Assembly (NCBI RefSeq): GCF_003711205.1
Contig: NZ_CP031013.1
Span: 2,150,501 to 2,214,500, forward strand
DNA: 64,000 nucleotides
Source: Polaromonas sp. SP1
GTDB taxonomy: Bacteria > Pseudomonadota > Gammaproteobacteria > Burkholderiales > Burkholderiaceae_C
Direction of reading: 5' to 3'
In this document: positions 42,329 to 51,446 of the stretch, piece by piece
Layout: the number at the start of each line of letters is the position of its first letter
Position numbering within the stretch: the first letter of the stretch is position 1
Notes under the pieces: model-generated
Told to the model about the DNA's origin: nothing
What the model saw: only the letters and a program-made list of their open reading frames with translations
The model's database searches: none
Made by a program: the position numbers and the translations under genes

Positions 42329-43069
42329 ATGCTACTCATCCCCGCGATTGACCTGAAAGACGGTCACTGCGTCCGCCTCAAACAGGGCGACATGGATCAA
42401 TCCACCATCTTCAGCGAAGACCCCGCCGCCATGGCGCGCAGCTGGGTCGACAAAGGCGCGCGCCGCCTGCACCTGGTGGACCTGAACGGCGCTTTTGCGG
42501 GCAAACCAAAGAACGAGGCGGCCATCAAGGCCATCCTGGCCGAAGTCGGCAGCGAAATCGACGTGCAGCTGGGCGGCGGCATCCGCGACCTGGACACCAT
42601 CGAGCGTTACCTCGACGCCGGCCTGCGCTACGTCATCATCGGCACGGCAGCCGTGAAGAACCCCGGCTTTTTGCAAGACGCCTGCACCGCCTTCGGCGGC
42701 CATATCATCGTCGGCCTGGACGCCAAAGACGGCAAGGTCGCCACCGACGGCTGGAGCAAGATGACCGGCCACGAGGTCATCGACCTCGGCAAGAAATTCC
42801 AGGACTACGGCGTCGAATCCATCATCTACACCGACATCGGCCGCGACGGCATGCTGACCGGCATCAACATCGACGCCACCGTCAAGCTCGCCCAGGCGCT
42901 GACGATTCCCGTCATTGCCTCGGGTGGCCTCTCGAACATGGCCGACATTGAAAAGCTGTGTGAAGTCGAGGAAGAGGGTGTCGAAGGCGTGATTTGCGGG
43001 CGCTCCATCTACAGCGGTGACCTCGACTTTGAGAAGGCGCAGGCCAGAGCCGACGAGTTGAATGGATAA
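42329..43069 (+). CDS. hisA: phosphoribosylformimino-5-aminoimidazole carboxamide ribotide isomerase
   Basis: TIM-barrel isomerase, fourth step of histidine synthesis. Catalytic aspartates in IPAIDLKDG (about D8) and IVGLDAKDG, plus VQLGGGIRD and IASGGLSN phosphate-binding loops. 246 residues. Its last 8 nt overlap the start of the small membrane gene that follows. Confidence 0.96.
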   Translation: MLLIPAIDLKDGHCVRLKQGDMDQSTIFSEDPAAMARSWVDKGARRLHLVDLNGAFAGKPKNEAAIKAILAEVGSEIDVQLGGGIRDLDTIERYLDAGLRYVIIGTAAVKNPGFLQDACTAFGGHIIVGLDAKDGKVATDGWSKMTGHEVIDLGKKFQDYGVESIIYTDIGRDGMLTGINIDATVKLAQALTIPVIASGGLSNMADIEKLCEVEEEGVEGVICGRSIYSGDLDFEKAQARADELNG

Positions 43070-43253
43070 AAAAGGTCAGAAGAAAGACCTGGGGCCTTCC
43101 TGGCCATATCTTTTAGGTTTGTTCTGGCTGATTGCCTGGTTTGGCGTCCTGATCCACTATTGCAATCTGCCTCCCGGTGAATACCTCGGCTTCTTCGCTT
43201 GGGTCATTCTTTTTCTCCCGATTGCTGCGATTGCTGCTTTCTTCTTTTACTAA
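43062..43253 (+). CDS. small two-helix membrane protein in the his operon
   Basis: 63 residues: a basic N-terminus (DKKGQKKD), two hydrophobic segments (about residues 13-33 and 42-62), a short loop with CNLPPGE and almost no C-terminal tail. It starts within the end of hisA and ends 3 nt before the hisF ATG, so translation seems coupled to both. Its codons are visibly less GC-rich than those of hisA and hisF. I do not recognise the family. It could be a true small protein or a coupling ORF. Confidence 0.6.
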   Translation: MDKKGQKKDLGPSWPYLLGLFWLIAWFGVLIHYCNLPPGEYLGFFAWVILFLPIAAIAAFFFY

Positions 43254-43256
43254 ACC

Positions 43257-44057
43257 ATGCTCGCCAAACGAATCATTCCCTGCCTTGATGTGACCGGCGG
43301 CCGCGTGGTCAAAGGCGTCAACTTCACCCAGCTGCGCGACGCGGGCGACCCGGTGGAAATCGCCGCGCGCTACAACGAGCAGGGCGCCGACGAACTCACT
43401 TTCCTCGACATCACCGCCACCAGCGACGGCCGCGACCTGATCCTCCCCATCATTGAAGCCGTGGCGTCGCAGGTCTTCATTCCCTTGACCGTCGGCGGCG
43501 GTGTTCGCACCGTTGAAGATGTGCGCCGCCTGCTCAATTCCGGCGCCGACAAGACCAGCTTTAATTCGGCCGCCATCGCCAACCCGCGGGTGATTGCCGA
43601 TGCGTCCGCAAAATACGGTTCGCAGTGCATCGTGGTGGCGATCGACGCCAAGCGCCGCAGCGCCGAAGACGAAAAGCGCCTGACGCCCGCCGGCGAACCG
43701 GTCGGCCCGGGTTGGGATGTTTACAGCCACGGCGGGCGCAAAAACACCGGCCTGGACGCCGTGGCCTGGGCCACCGACATGGCGCGGCGCGGCGCCGGCG
43801 AGATCTTGCTGACCAGCATGGACCGCGACGGCACCAAGTCGGGCTTTGACCTGGCGCTGACCCGCGCGGTGAGCGACGCCATCAGCGTGCCGGTGATCGC
43901 CTCGGGCGGCGTTGGCAACCTGGAACACCTGGCCGACGGCATACAGACTGGCGGCGCCGACGCGGTGCTGGCGGCGAGCATCTTTCATTACGGTGAATAC
44001 ACGGTGCAGCAGGCCAAGCAACATATGGCTTCGCGTGGCATCCCGGTACGGTTGTAA
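43257..44057 (+). CDS. hisF: imidazole glycerol phosphate synthase, cyclase subunit
   Basis: TIM-barrel cyclase that with HisH makes imidazole glycerol phosphate and AICAR. Catalytic aspartates in [18 protein letters not shown] and in [18 protein letters not shown] and IASGGVGN phosphate loops. 266 residues, a few more than the usual 252-258, due to an insert near [20 protein letters not shown]-rich repeat begins exactly at its TAA stop. Confidence 0.96.
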   Translation: MLAKRIIPCLDVTGGRVVKGVNFTQLRDAGDPVEIAARYNEQGADELTFLDITATSDGRDLILPIIEAVASQVFIPLTVGGGVRTVEDVRRLLNSGADKTSFNSAAIANPRVIADASAKYGSQCIVVAIDAKRRSAEDEKRLTPAGEPVGPGWDVYSHGGRKNTGLDAVAWATDMARRGAGEILLTSMDRDGTKSGFDLALTRAVSDAISVPVIASGGVGNLEHLADGIQTGGADAVLAASIFHYGEYTVQQAKQHMASRGIPVRL

Positions 44058-44166
44058 CCCCCGTCGGACGCTCACTGCGTGTAGCGCCTTCCCCCCCCTG
44101 CTGGGGCGAAAAAATAGGTAACCCCCGTCGGCTTCGCTGCGCTACGCCTTCCCCCTGCTGGGGCGA
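44055..44166 (+). repeat. tandem TAACCCCC repeat after hisF
   Basis: Two diverged copies of a unit of about 50 bp (44055-44108 and 44119-44166), each running TAACCCCCGTCGG, a GC-rich middle with GTAGCGCCTTC or CTACGCCTTC, and CCCCTGCTGGGGCGA. The first copy starts at the hisF stop codon. CCCC/GGGG can form a hairpin. Confidence 0.75.
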
Positions 44167-44202
44167 TATCTGCGGTCCGGCAAAGCCGGTCCCGCGATAT
44201 CC
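44164..44202. repeat. inverted repeat with GCGATATC borders
   Basis: Hairpin CCGGC-AAA-GCCGG (44177-44189) bracketed by two copies of GCGATATC (about 44163-44170 and 44193-44200). It lies between the tandem repeat and hisI; possibly a terminator-like or protein-binding structure. A GACAAT box ends 6 nt before the hisI ATG. Confidence 0.45.
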
Positions 44203-44250
44203 TTGGCTTGAACGCCATTTGAGCCTCTCTAAATCCGGGACAATACAAAA

Positions 44251-44676
44251 ATGAACTGGTTAGACGACGTTAGCTGGGACGACAAGGGCCTGATCCCTGT
44301 CATTGCACAAGAAGCCGCCAGCGGCGATGTGCTCATGTTCGCCTGGATGAACCGCGAGGCGCTGCAAAAGACCGCCGAGCTGGGCCGGGCGGTGTACTAC
44401 AGCCGCTCGCGCGGGCGGCTCTGGCACAAGGGCGAAGAGTCCGGCAACCAGCAGACGGTGCATGAAATCCGCCTGGATTGCGACAACGACGTCATCCTGC
44501 TCAAGGTGACGCAACTGGGCCACACACCGGGCATTGCCTGCCACACGGGCCGCCACAGCTGCTTCTTCAGTGTGTATAAAGACGGCCAGTGGGTGGTCAC
44601 CGAGCCCGTACTGAAAGACCCGGCCACCATGTACAAACAGAACGAACAGAGCCCCGGCAAACATGACCACGAATGA
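44251..44676 (+). CDS. hisI: phosphoribosyl-AMP cyclohydrolase
   Basis: Zn/Mg-dependent third step of histidine synthesis. Metal-binding motifs [12 protein letters not shown] and the cysteines in [13 protein letters not shown] are clear, with [18 protein letters not shown] at the N-terminus. 141 residues, monofunctional. Its 3' end overlaps hisE by 14 nt. Confidence 0.96.
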   Translation: MNWLDDVSWDDKGLIPVIAQEAASGDVLMFAWMNREALQKTAELGRAVYYSRSRGRLWHKGEESGNQQTVHEIRLDCDNDVILLKVTQLGHTPGIACHTGRHSCFFSVYKDGQWVVTEPVLKDPATMYKQNEQSPGKHDHE

Positions 44677-45046
44677 CTCCCTCCAGCGCCTGGCGCAGAT
44701 CATTGAAAGCCGCAAGGCGGCCAGCGGCGGCGACCCGGACACCAGCTATGTGGCGCGCCTGCTGCACAAAGGCCCCGACGCCTTCCTGAAAAAAATCGGC
44801 GAAGAAGCCACCGAAACCGTGATGGCCGCGAAAGACATCGACCACGGCGGGCCCACGGCCGAGCTCAAGGGCAAGCTGGTCGGTGAAGTGGCCGATTTGT
44901 GGTTTCACAGCCTGATCGCGCTGGCGCACTACGGCCTGAGCCCCGCCGACGTGATCGCCGAGCTGGAGCGCCGCGAAGGCACCAGCGGCATCGAGGAAAA
45001 AGCCCTGCGCAAGTTGCAGATTCGCGACGCTGCAGAAAAGTCCTGA
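44663..45046 (+). CDS. hisE: phosphoribosyl-ATP pyrophosphatase
   Basis: Second step of histidine synthesis. MazG-like helical protein with the catalytic [13 protein letters not shown] motif and [16 protein letters not shown]. 127 residues. Overlaps hisI, so the two split activities (fused as HisIE in enterobacteria) are still co-translated. Confidence 0.95.
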   Translation: MTTNDSLQRLAQIIESRKAASGGDPDTSYVARLLHKGPDAFLKKIGEEATETVMAAKDIDHGGPTAELKGKLVGEVADLWFHSLIALAHYGLSPADVIAELERREGTSGIEEKALRKLQIRDAAEKS

Positions 45047-45095
45047 GTCGGATGCCGATCTTTAATTTGACCGACCCCAAGAGGAACCCGACCTG

Positions 45096-45446
45096 ATGGA
45101 AACCGACCTGGCCGAATTCGAAGGCAAGAACCCCAACGACCGCACCGTGATGCATGTGCTCTACGGCCTGCACACGCTGGCCTGGTTCAGCGGCGGCGTG
45201 TTTGCGGTGATCGCCCTGATCATCAATTACATCCGACGCGCCGACGAGTCCGATGCGCTGTACATCGACCACCACAACTACATGATCCGCACCTTTTGGT
45301 GGACGCTGGTCTGGCTGGTGTTGCTGTCGCCGCTGTGGCTGCTGTTCTTCTTCCCGGGCGCCATTGCTTATACCGTGGTCTGGTTCTGGTACCTGTACCG
45401 CTGCATCCGCGGCTGGATGCGTTTTAACAGCCACAGGCCCACTTAA
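45096..45446 (+). CDS. DUF4870-like membrane protein
   Basis: 116 residues with three to four hydrophobic segments (about 20-45, 65-85, 90-108) and the sequence DHHNYMIRTFWWTLVW between them. It resembles small Tic20/DUF4870-type membrane proteins. No function is known to me. It lies between hisE and hinT in the same direction; a slightly purine-rich AGAGGAA precedes the ATG. Confidence 0.7.
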   Translation: METDLAEFEGKNPNDRTVMHVLYGLHTLAWFSGGVFAVIALIINYIRRADESDALYIDHHNYMIRTFWWTLVWLVLLSPLWLLFFFPGAIAYTVVWFWYLYRCIRGWMRFNSHRPT

Positions 45447-45470
45447 ATCTTTTCCGGATCGATCCAAGCC

Positions 45471-45830
45471 ATGAGCCACCCCGACAACTGCCTCTTCTGC
45501 AAGATCGCCGCCGGCGCCATCCCCAGCCGCAAGGTGTACGAAGACGACGAGTTTTTCGCCTTCCACGACATCAATCCCTGGGCGCCGATACATTTCCTGA
45601 TCATCCCCCGGGAGCACATCCCCTCGATGGCGCAGGTCGGGCCTGAACACACCGCGATGCTGGGCCGCCTGATGGCGCTGGCGCCGAAACTGGCGATGGA
45701 GCAGGGCTGCAACCCCTACCCGGAAGGCGGTTTCCGCATCGTGACCAACACCGGCGCGGAAGGCGGGCAGGAAGTGCACCACTTGCATTTCCACGTGATC
45801 GGCGGTCCCCGTCCATGGTTGAAAGGTTAG
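45471..45830 (+). CDS. hinT: HIT family purine nucleoside phosphoramidase
   Basis: Histidine triad hydrolase of AMP-amine conjugates. The triad is in VHHLHFHVIGG near the C-terminus; CLFCKIAAGAIPSRKVYED opens the protein. 119 residues. It follows the his genes, a common betaproteobacterial order. A TAGCCCCC repeat starts at its stop codon. Confidence 0.95.
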   Translation: MSHPDNCLFCKIAAGAIPSRKVYEDDEFFAFHDINPWAPIHFLIIPREHIPSMAQVGPEHTAMLGRLMALAPKLAMEQGCNPYPEGGFRIVTNTGAEGGQEVHHLHFHVIGGPRPWLKG

Positions 45831-45920
45831 CCCCCACGCTTGTCGCTTCGCGTACTGCGCTGCCCCCCGAGGGGGCGTCGCTTGCTCGGGGCGGCCCGTC
45901 GCGGCGCGGGCTAAGCGAGT
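45828..45920 (+). repeat. stop-anchored G/C-rich repeat after hinT
   Basis: Begins with the hinT stop (TAGCCCCCACGCTT), then GCTTCGCG, a hairpin GCCCCC-CGA-GGGGGC (45862-45876) and GCTCGGGGCGGC (45884-45895). The last 12-mer recurs at 33681-33692 after mlaB. The rest of the gap to tatA shows no firm element. Confidence 0.7.
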
Positions 45921-46101
45921 TACAAAGCCAAACGGAACCCCGGCGCCCGCAGCCACACTAACCCGGTAGGGCAATGTGTGTACTCAGCGTCCTGACAGGG
46001 CTGGCCTTTAGAATCAAGCCAGTTCCGTGCAAACCGGCAATTCCGCAAGTTTTGCGTTTACCTGCACTGACACCTCACAATTTCCAGATTAGGAGCAAAT
46101 C

Positions 46102-46341
46102 ATGGGTTCATTTTCCATTTGGCACTGGCTGATCGTGCTGTTGATCGTGGTGATGGTTTTCGGCACAAAAAAGCTGAAAAACATGGGCAGCGACCTCGGC
46201 GGCGCCGTCAAGGGTTTTAAAGACGGCATGAAAGACGGCAGCCAGACGCCCGCCGACGTGCCCGTGCCGCCCGCCAGCGTGACCAACGCCCAGGCCGCCG
46301 ACAAAACGACGATCGACGTCGAAGCGAAACAAAAGTCCTGA
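46102..46341 (+). CDS. tatA: twin-arginine translocase subunit TatA
   Basis: Pore-forming Tat subunit. One N-terminal membrane helix ([18 protein letters not shown]), the conserved FGTKKLKN hinge and an amphipathic helix with [12 protein letters not shown], then a charged tail. 79 residues; strong AGGAG ribosome site. First gene of tatABC. Confidence 0.96.
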   Translation: MGSFSIWHWLIVLLIVVMVFGTKKLKNMGSDLGGAVKGFKDGMKDGSQTPADVPVPPASVTNAQAADKTTIDVEAKQKS

Positions 46342-46357
46342 TCCGGCCTGACATCCA

Positions 46358-46831
46358 GTGATTGACCTCGGCATCTCCAAAATAGCGCTGATAGGCGCAG
46401 TCGCGCTGATCGTCATCGGCCCGGAGAAGCTGCCGCGCGTGGCGCGCACTGTCGGCACGCTGCTGGGCAAGGCCCAGCGTTATGTGGCCGACGTCAAGAA
46501 CGAAGTCAACCGCTCGATGGAGCTGGACGAGCTCAAGAAGATGAAGGAGACCGTCGAGGGCGCGGCCCGCGACGTGGAGAACTCCATCCAGACCAACGCC
46601 AGCGATTTTGAAAAATCATGGGCCGAGGCGACGGGCGATTCATCCTCTTCTTCCGCCAGCCTGCCCGGCATGGAAATCTTCCCTGAATACAAGCACCCGA
46701 AAAAGAAGTGGCGCCTCAAGCAGGGCGCGACGCCCCAGTGGTACAAGGCCCGTTCGGGCGTGCGCACCCGGGCGCAGTCCGGTGCGGCGCGCGTGGCGCG
46801 GTTCCGCCCGCAGCCGGGCCGCCCGCTTTGA
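46358..46831 (+). CDS. tatB: twin-arginine translocase subunit TatB
   Basis: Tat receptor subunit: membrane helix with [29 protein letters not shown], then an amphipathic helix and a long charged coiled region. 157 residues; GTG start 46358, 16 nt after tatA. The arginine-rich C-terminal 40 residues are unusual for E. coli TatB but fit betaproteobacterial proteins. Confidence 0.94.
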   Translation: MIDLGISKIALIGAVALIVIGPEKLPRVARTVGTLLGKAQRYVADVKNEVNRSMELDELKKMKETVEGAARDVENSIQTNASDFEKSWAEATGDSSSSSASLPGMEIFPEYKHPKKKWRLKQGATPQWYKARSGVRTRAQSGAARVARFRPQPGRPL

Positions 46832-46901
46832 GCTGCTCCACTGACCTTTCCAGCCAGGCGCGCATACCGGCGCAACCTACCCAGCGCACACCTTCCTCCC
46901 C

Positions 46902-47702
46902 ATGAGCGACCCCCACACCGACAAGCCCGACGAACTCGCGGGCACCGAGCAGCCCTTTGTGCAGCACCTGATGGAGCTGCGCGACCGGATGATCAAGGCG
47001 GTGATCGCCATCGGCATCGCCGCCGCCGTGCTGGCGATCTTCCCGGGCCCGGGCGCGCTCTATGACATCCTGGCCGCGCCGCTGGTTGCCGCGCTGCCCA
47101 AGGGCGCCACGCTGATCGCCACCAACGTGATCTCGCCCTTCGTGGTGCCGATCAAGATTTTGTTCATGGCCGCCTTCATGATCGCGCTGCCGGTGGTGCT
47201 CTACCAGGTGTGGGCCTTTGTGGCGCCCGGCCTTTACTCGCACGAGAAAAAACTCGTGATGCCGCTGGTGGTTTCCAGCACCTTGCTGTTTTTTGTCGGC
47301 GTGGCCTTTTGCTACTTCGTCGTGTTCGGTCAGGTGTTTCACTTCATCCAGAGCTTTGCGCCCAAGTCGATCACCGCCGCGCCTGATATCGAGGAATACC
47401 TGAACTTCGTGCTCGGCATGTTCCTGGCGTTCGGGCTGGCCTTTGAGGTGCCGATTGCGGTGATTTTGCTGGTGCGCATGGGCGTGATCACCGTGGCCCA
47501 GTTGCGCGAATACCGCGGCTACTTTTGGGTGGCGGCCGCCGTCGGCACGGCGCTGGTCACGCCGCCCGATGCGGGCTCGATGATCATGCTGCTGGGCGTG
47601 GTGGGCGGCCTGTATGAAGTCGGCATCATCGCCGCGCAGGTGTTCGTCAAGAACACCAAAAAGCCCGAAGACGACGCCGAGGCCGAAGCGGCCAAGTCCT
47701 GA
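46902..47702 (+). CDS. tatC: twin-arginine translocase subunit TatC
   Basis: Six-helix Tat core that recognises the RR signal. Signatures: FVQHLMELRDRMIKAV at the N-terminus, YQVWAFVAPGLYSHEKK and the periplasmic/transmembrane EYLNFVLGMFLAFGLAFEVP. 266 residues. Completes tatABC; MsrP and the Rieske protein in this window are expected clients. Confidence 0.96.
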   Translation: MSDPHTDKPDELAGTEQPFVQHLMELRDRMIKAVIAIGIAAAVLAIFPGPGALYDILAAPLVAALPKGATLIATNVISPFVVPIKILFMAAFMIALPVVLYQVWAFVAPGLYSHEKKLVMPLVVSSTLLFFVGVAFCYFVVFGQVFHFIQSFAPKSITAAPDIEEYLNFVLGMFLAFGLAFEVPIAVILLVRMGVITVAQLREYRGYFWVAAAVGTALVTPPDAGSMIMLLGVVGGLYEVGIIAAQVFVKNTKKPEDDAEAEAAKS

Positions 47703-47769
47703 GGCGATCAGGCCTGGCCCCGGTGCTGCCGGGCGCCTGCCTTTCCTTCTTTCACTTCTTGAGAGAAAT

Positions 47770-47819
47770 CGGGCTCCAGCCCAATCGGCGCCTGCACTGG
47801 CCGCTATTAAATCAATAGC
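47770..47819 (+). repeat. dispersed palindromic repeat, copy 7 (tatC-protease gap)
   Basis: Arm CGGGCTCCAGCCC 47770-47782, spacer 47783-47802, core GCTATTAAATCAATAGC 47803-47819. It lies between the convergent tatC and protease genes and shares its arm and flank (GAAATCGGGCTCCAGCCCAATC) with copy 10. Confidence 0.87.
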
Positions 47820-47861
47820 AAGCCATTGCGGCGGGCCTGGCGTACTGCCGCTGGAAACCGT

Positions 47862-49022
<1,161 letters not shown>

Positions 49023-49155
49023 GAAGGAGGGGGTGTCAGCAAAAATGTCGAAAAACCGCGCGGAGCTTGGCGCGTAAGCCGCTATTGTCCCTCAGGAGCC
49101 GCAAGTTCCCAAGGCAAAAGGGCATGCGCCTTCCCCCGCCTGAGACAATTGCCCC

Positions 49156-49923
49156 ATGAGCACCACCACCCCACGACAGGATTTGCTGCAGGCCTTCGAC
49201 GCGCTTTTGCAGCCCGCGCGCTTCAAGGACTACGGCCCCAACGGCCTGCAGGTCGAGGGCAAGCCCCGCGTCGGCAAGATCGTCTCGGGCGTCACCGCCA
49301 GCCGGGCCTTGATTGAAGCGGCCATCGCAGCGCGGGCCGACGCGATTTTTGTGCACCACGGCCTCTTCTGGCGCGGCCAGGACGGCCGTGTCACCGGCTG
49401 GATGAAGCAGCGCCTGGCCTTGCTGCTGGCGCACGACATCAACCTCTACGCCTACCACCTGCCGCTGGACGCGCACCCCGAACTGGGCAACAACGCGCAG
49501 CTGGGTGTGCAGCTGGGGCTGGCGGCGACGGGGCGCTTTGGCGAGCAGGACCTGGGGTTTATCGGCGGGCGGGCCGACGGCGGCGCCTTTGCCGATGCCG
49601 CAGCATTGGCGGCCCACGTGAGTCAAGTGCTAAATCGGCCTGTAGCCCAGGTGGCACCTGGACATACAGCTATCAAAAACATAGCGTGGTGTACCGGCGG
49701 CGCGCAAGGCTACTTTGAGGCGGCGATTGCGGCGGGCGCCGACGCCTTCATCACCGGCGAAATTTCGGAGCCCCAGGCGCATTACGCACGCGAGATGGGC
49801 GTGGCCTTTATCGCCTGCGGGCACCATGCGTCAGAGCGCTACGGCGCGCCGGCCGTGGCGGCGCACGTCGCGGCGCAGTTGGGCCTGGCCCACGAGTTCA
49901 TCGACATCGACAACCCGGCCTGA
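49156..49923 (+). CDS. Nif3-like dinuclear metal center protein
   Basis: NIF3/YbgI family, a toroidal protein with a two-metal site, possibly GTP cyclohydrolase I-related; role unclear. Metal-binding motifs FVHHGLFW, DINLYAYHLPLDAHPE and the C-terminal GHHASERYG are present, so it is probably intact. 255 residues. Codons for about RPVAQVAPGHTAIKNIA are formed by a copy of the dispersed repeat (49636-49685) in frame, just before the conserved WCTGGAQGYF. Confidence 0.92.
   Translation: MSTTTPRQDLLQAFDALLQPARFKDYGPNGLQVEGKPRVGKIVSGVTASRALIEAAIAARADAIFVHHGLFWRGQDGRVTGWMKQRLALLLAHDINLYAYHLPLDAHPELGNNAQLGVQLGLAATGRFGEQDLGFIGGRADGGAFADAAALAAHVSQVLNRPVAQVAPGHTAIKNIAWCTGGAQGYFEAAIAAGADAFITGEISEPQAHYAREMGVAFIACGHHASERYGAPAVAAHVAAQLGLAHEFIDIDNPA
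49636..49685 (+). repeat. dispersed palindromic repeat, copy 8 (inside the Nif3 family gene)
   Basis: Arm CGGCCTGTAGCCC 49636-49648, spacer 49649-49668, core GCTATCAAAAACATAGC 49669-49685. The reading frame passes through without a stop. Confidence 0.78.
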
Positions 49924-49924
49924 A

Positions 49925-51262
49925 TCAAGCGGGCTTGTGGCGATGCCGCCCGGCATGCGGCGCCTTGGCCCTGCCGGTTTTGGGGCGGGCCGCAGATTTC
50001 GGCACCGCGTTGCGCAGCGCGCGCCAGCTGGAGCCCAGCTCGGCGTGCTCCACCGGCACGGCCCAGTGGCTCTCCGGGTCCAGCAGCGCCGCGCGCGAGC
50101 GCATGGCGCGCGCCGCCTCGGCAACCGATTGCGCTTCATGCAGCAGCTGGTCCACGTCCTTGTCGGCGGCCGACAGGTGAACAATGCCGACGGCGATGTC
50201 CGGCGTGATCCGCAGGCGCACGCCGCTCAGCGAGGGCACATCCATCGGGCGGCGCAGGGCGGAGGCCACGCGCAGGCCCAGTGTGCGTATCCAGCGCGGC
50301 GAGTGCATGGTTTCGAGCAGCACCACAAAACAGCGGTCGTAATAGCGGCCGGCCGGGTTGACGGCGCCCGTGTGGCGCTGCATGCGGCGCGCCAGCTGGA
50401 TGTAGAGATCGTTCAGGCCCGCCTGGCCGATCTGCGGCAAGAGGCGTTCGGGCTCGAACACCATCACCGCCATCAGCGCGCCGTCGCGCCGGGTGCGCTG
50501 GCGCCGGCGCTGCGCCCAGATGATTTTCTGCACCATCACCACGCCGTTGTAGAGCTGGGTGATCGGGTCGCGCCGCGAGACTTCGCCCTGCATCATCTGC
50601 CGGGTTTGCCGGTTGCGCAGCCAGAGCATCGCGGCGGTGATGATGAGGCTGAGCGAAGCGGCCATCGCCACGCCGGCCTGCACGGCCAAAGACGGCCGGC
50701 TGGCATTGAGCGCCAGGCTGTACAGGCCGATCTGCGCAGGCAGCGTGAAGAAGCAGCCGGCCGCCAGGCCCCAGGCGAGTTTGTCGCCCAGCTGCGTGGC
50801 GCGCACCGACAGCCACAGCACGACAGACAGGTTGGCAATCGCCAGCGCGCCCGATACCGGCAGGCGCCAGGGCGGCGCCAGCAGCAGGCACAGCGGCCCG
50901 CCGGCCAGGCACACCAGGGTGATGGTGAGCAGGCTGACCTTCATCAGGCGGTCTCGCTGGTGGGCCGACAACCATTCGCTGGCGCCAAAACTGCCCATCG
51001 CGGCGCACATCGGCCCAACGAGGATTTGCGCGATGCCCAGCGGCCCCTTCAGCCCAGGCCAGATGGCCGCCGGCAGGCCGCACAGCAGCATCACGACCCA
51101 CCAGCACAGCGCCAGATAGGCCAGGGTTTGCGACGCGGCGCGCGTGCGGCTGTAGACGGTGTCGGCCAGGGCCAGCAGGACGATCAGCCCGATCGCGCCA
51201 GCCGCGGCGCTCCACAGCATCATTTCAGCGCTGGAGAGCAGGGGGCGGAGGGCGGCATCCAC
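49925..51262 (-). CDS. membrane protein with degenerate GGDEF domain
   Basis: 445 residues: about six to seven hydrophobic segments in the first 215, then a GGDEF-like domain beginning with DPITQLYNGVVMVQ. The signature is lost: the position of LGGDEF reads YYDRCF, so no diguanylate cyclase activity is expected; it may bind nucleotide or be structural. The tail is Lys/Arg/Pro-rich. Convergent with the Nif3 family gene (1-bp gap) and divergent from pdxA; long open frames on the opposite strand here are codon-bias shadows. Confidence 0.75.
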   Translation of the reverse strand: MDAALRPLLSSAEMMLWSAAAGAIGLIVLLALADTVYSRTRAASQTLAYLALCWWVVMLLCGLPAAIWPGLKGPLGIAQILVGPMCAAMGSFGASEWLSAHQRDRLMKVSLLTITLVCLAGGPLCLLLAPPWRLPVSGALAIANLSVVLWLSVRATQLGDKLAWGLAAGCFFTLPAQIGLYSLALNASRPSLAVQAGVAMAASLSLIITAAMLWLRNRQTRQMMQGEVSRRDPITQLYNGVVMVQKIIWAQRRRQRTRRDGALMAVMVFEPERLLPQIGQAGLNDLYIQLARRMQRHTGAVNPAGRYYDRCFVVLLETMHSPRWIRTLGLRVASALRRPMDVPSLSGVRLRITPDIAVGIVHLSAADKDVDQLLHEAQSVAEAARAMRSRAALLDPESHWAVPVEHAELGSSWRALRNAVPKSAARPKTGRAKAPHAGRHRHKPA

Positions 51263-51446
51263 GGCGCTTCAGGGCCCTGTGCGGCCGTGGGCCGGGGTTT
51301 GCGCCAAAATAGCCCAAGAATGCATCTGCTTGAACTCCCTGTGTCTGTGTCGCTGCCACCGGTCTCTCATCGCCGGCAGGCCTGCCCTTTTTTGGCGATT
51401 ATGGGCTGTCCGGCCCTGAATTGCATCCGCCGTATGGCCGCCTTCC

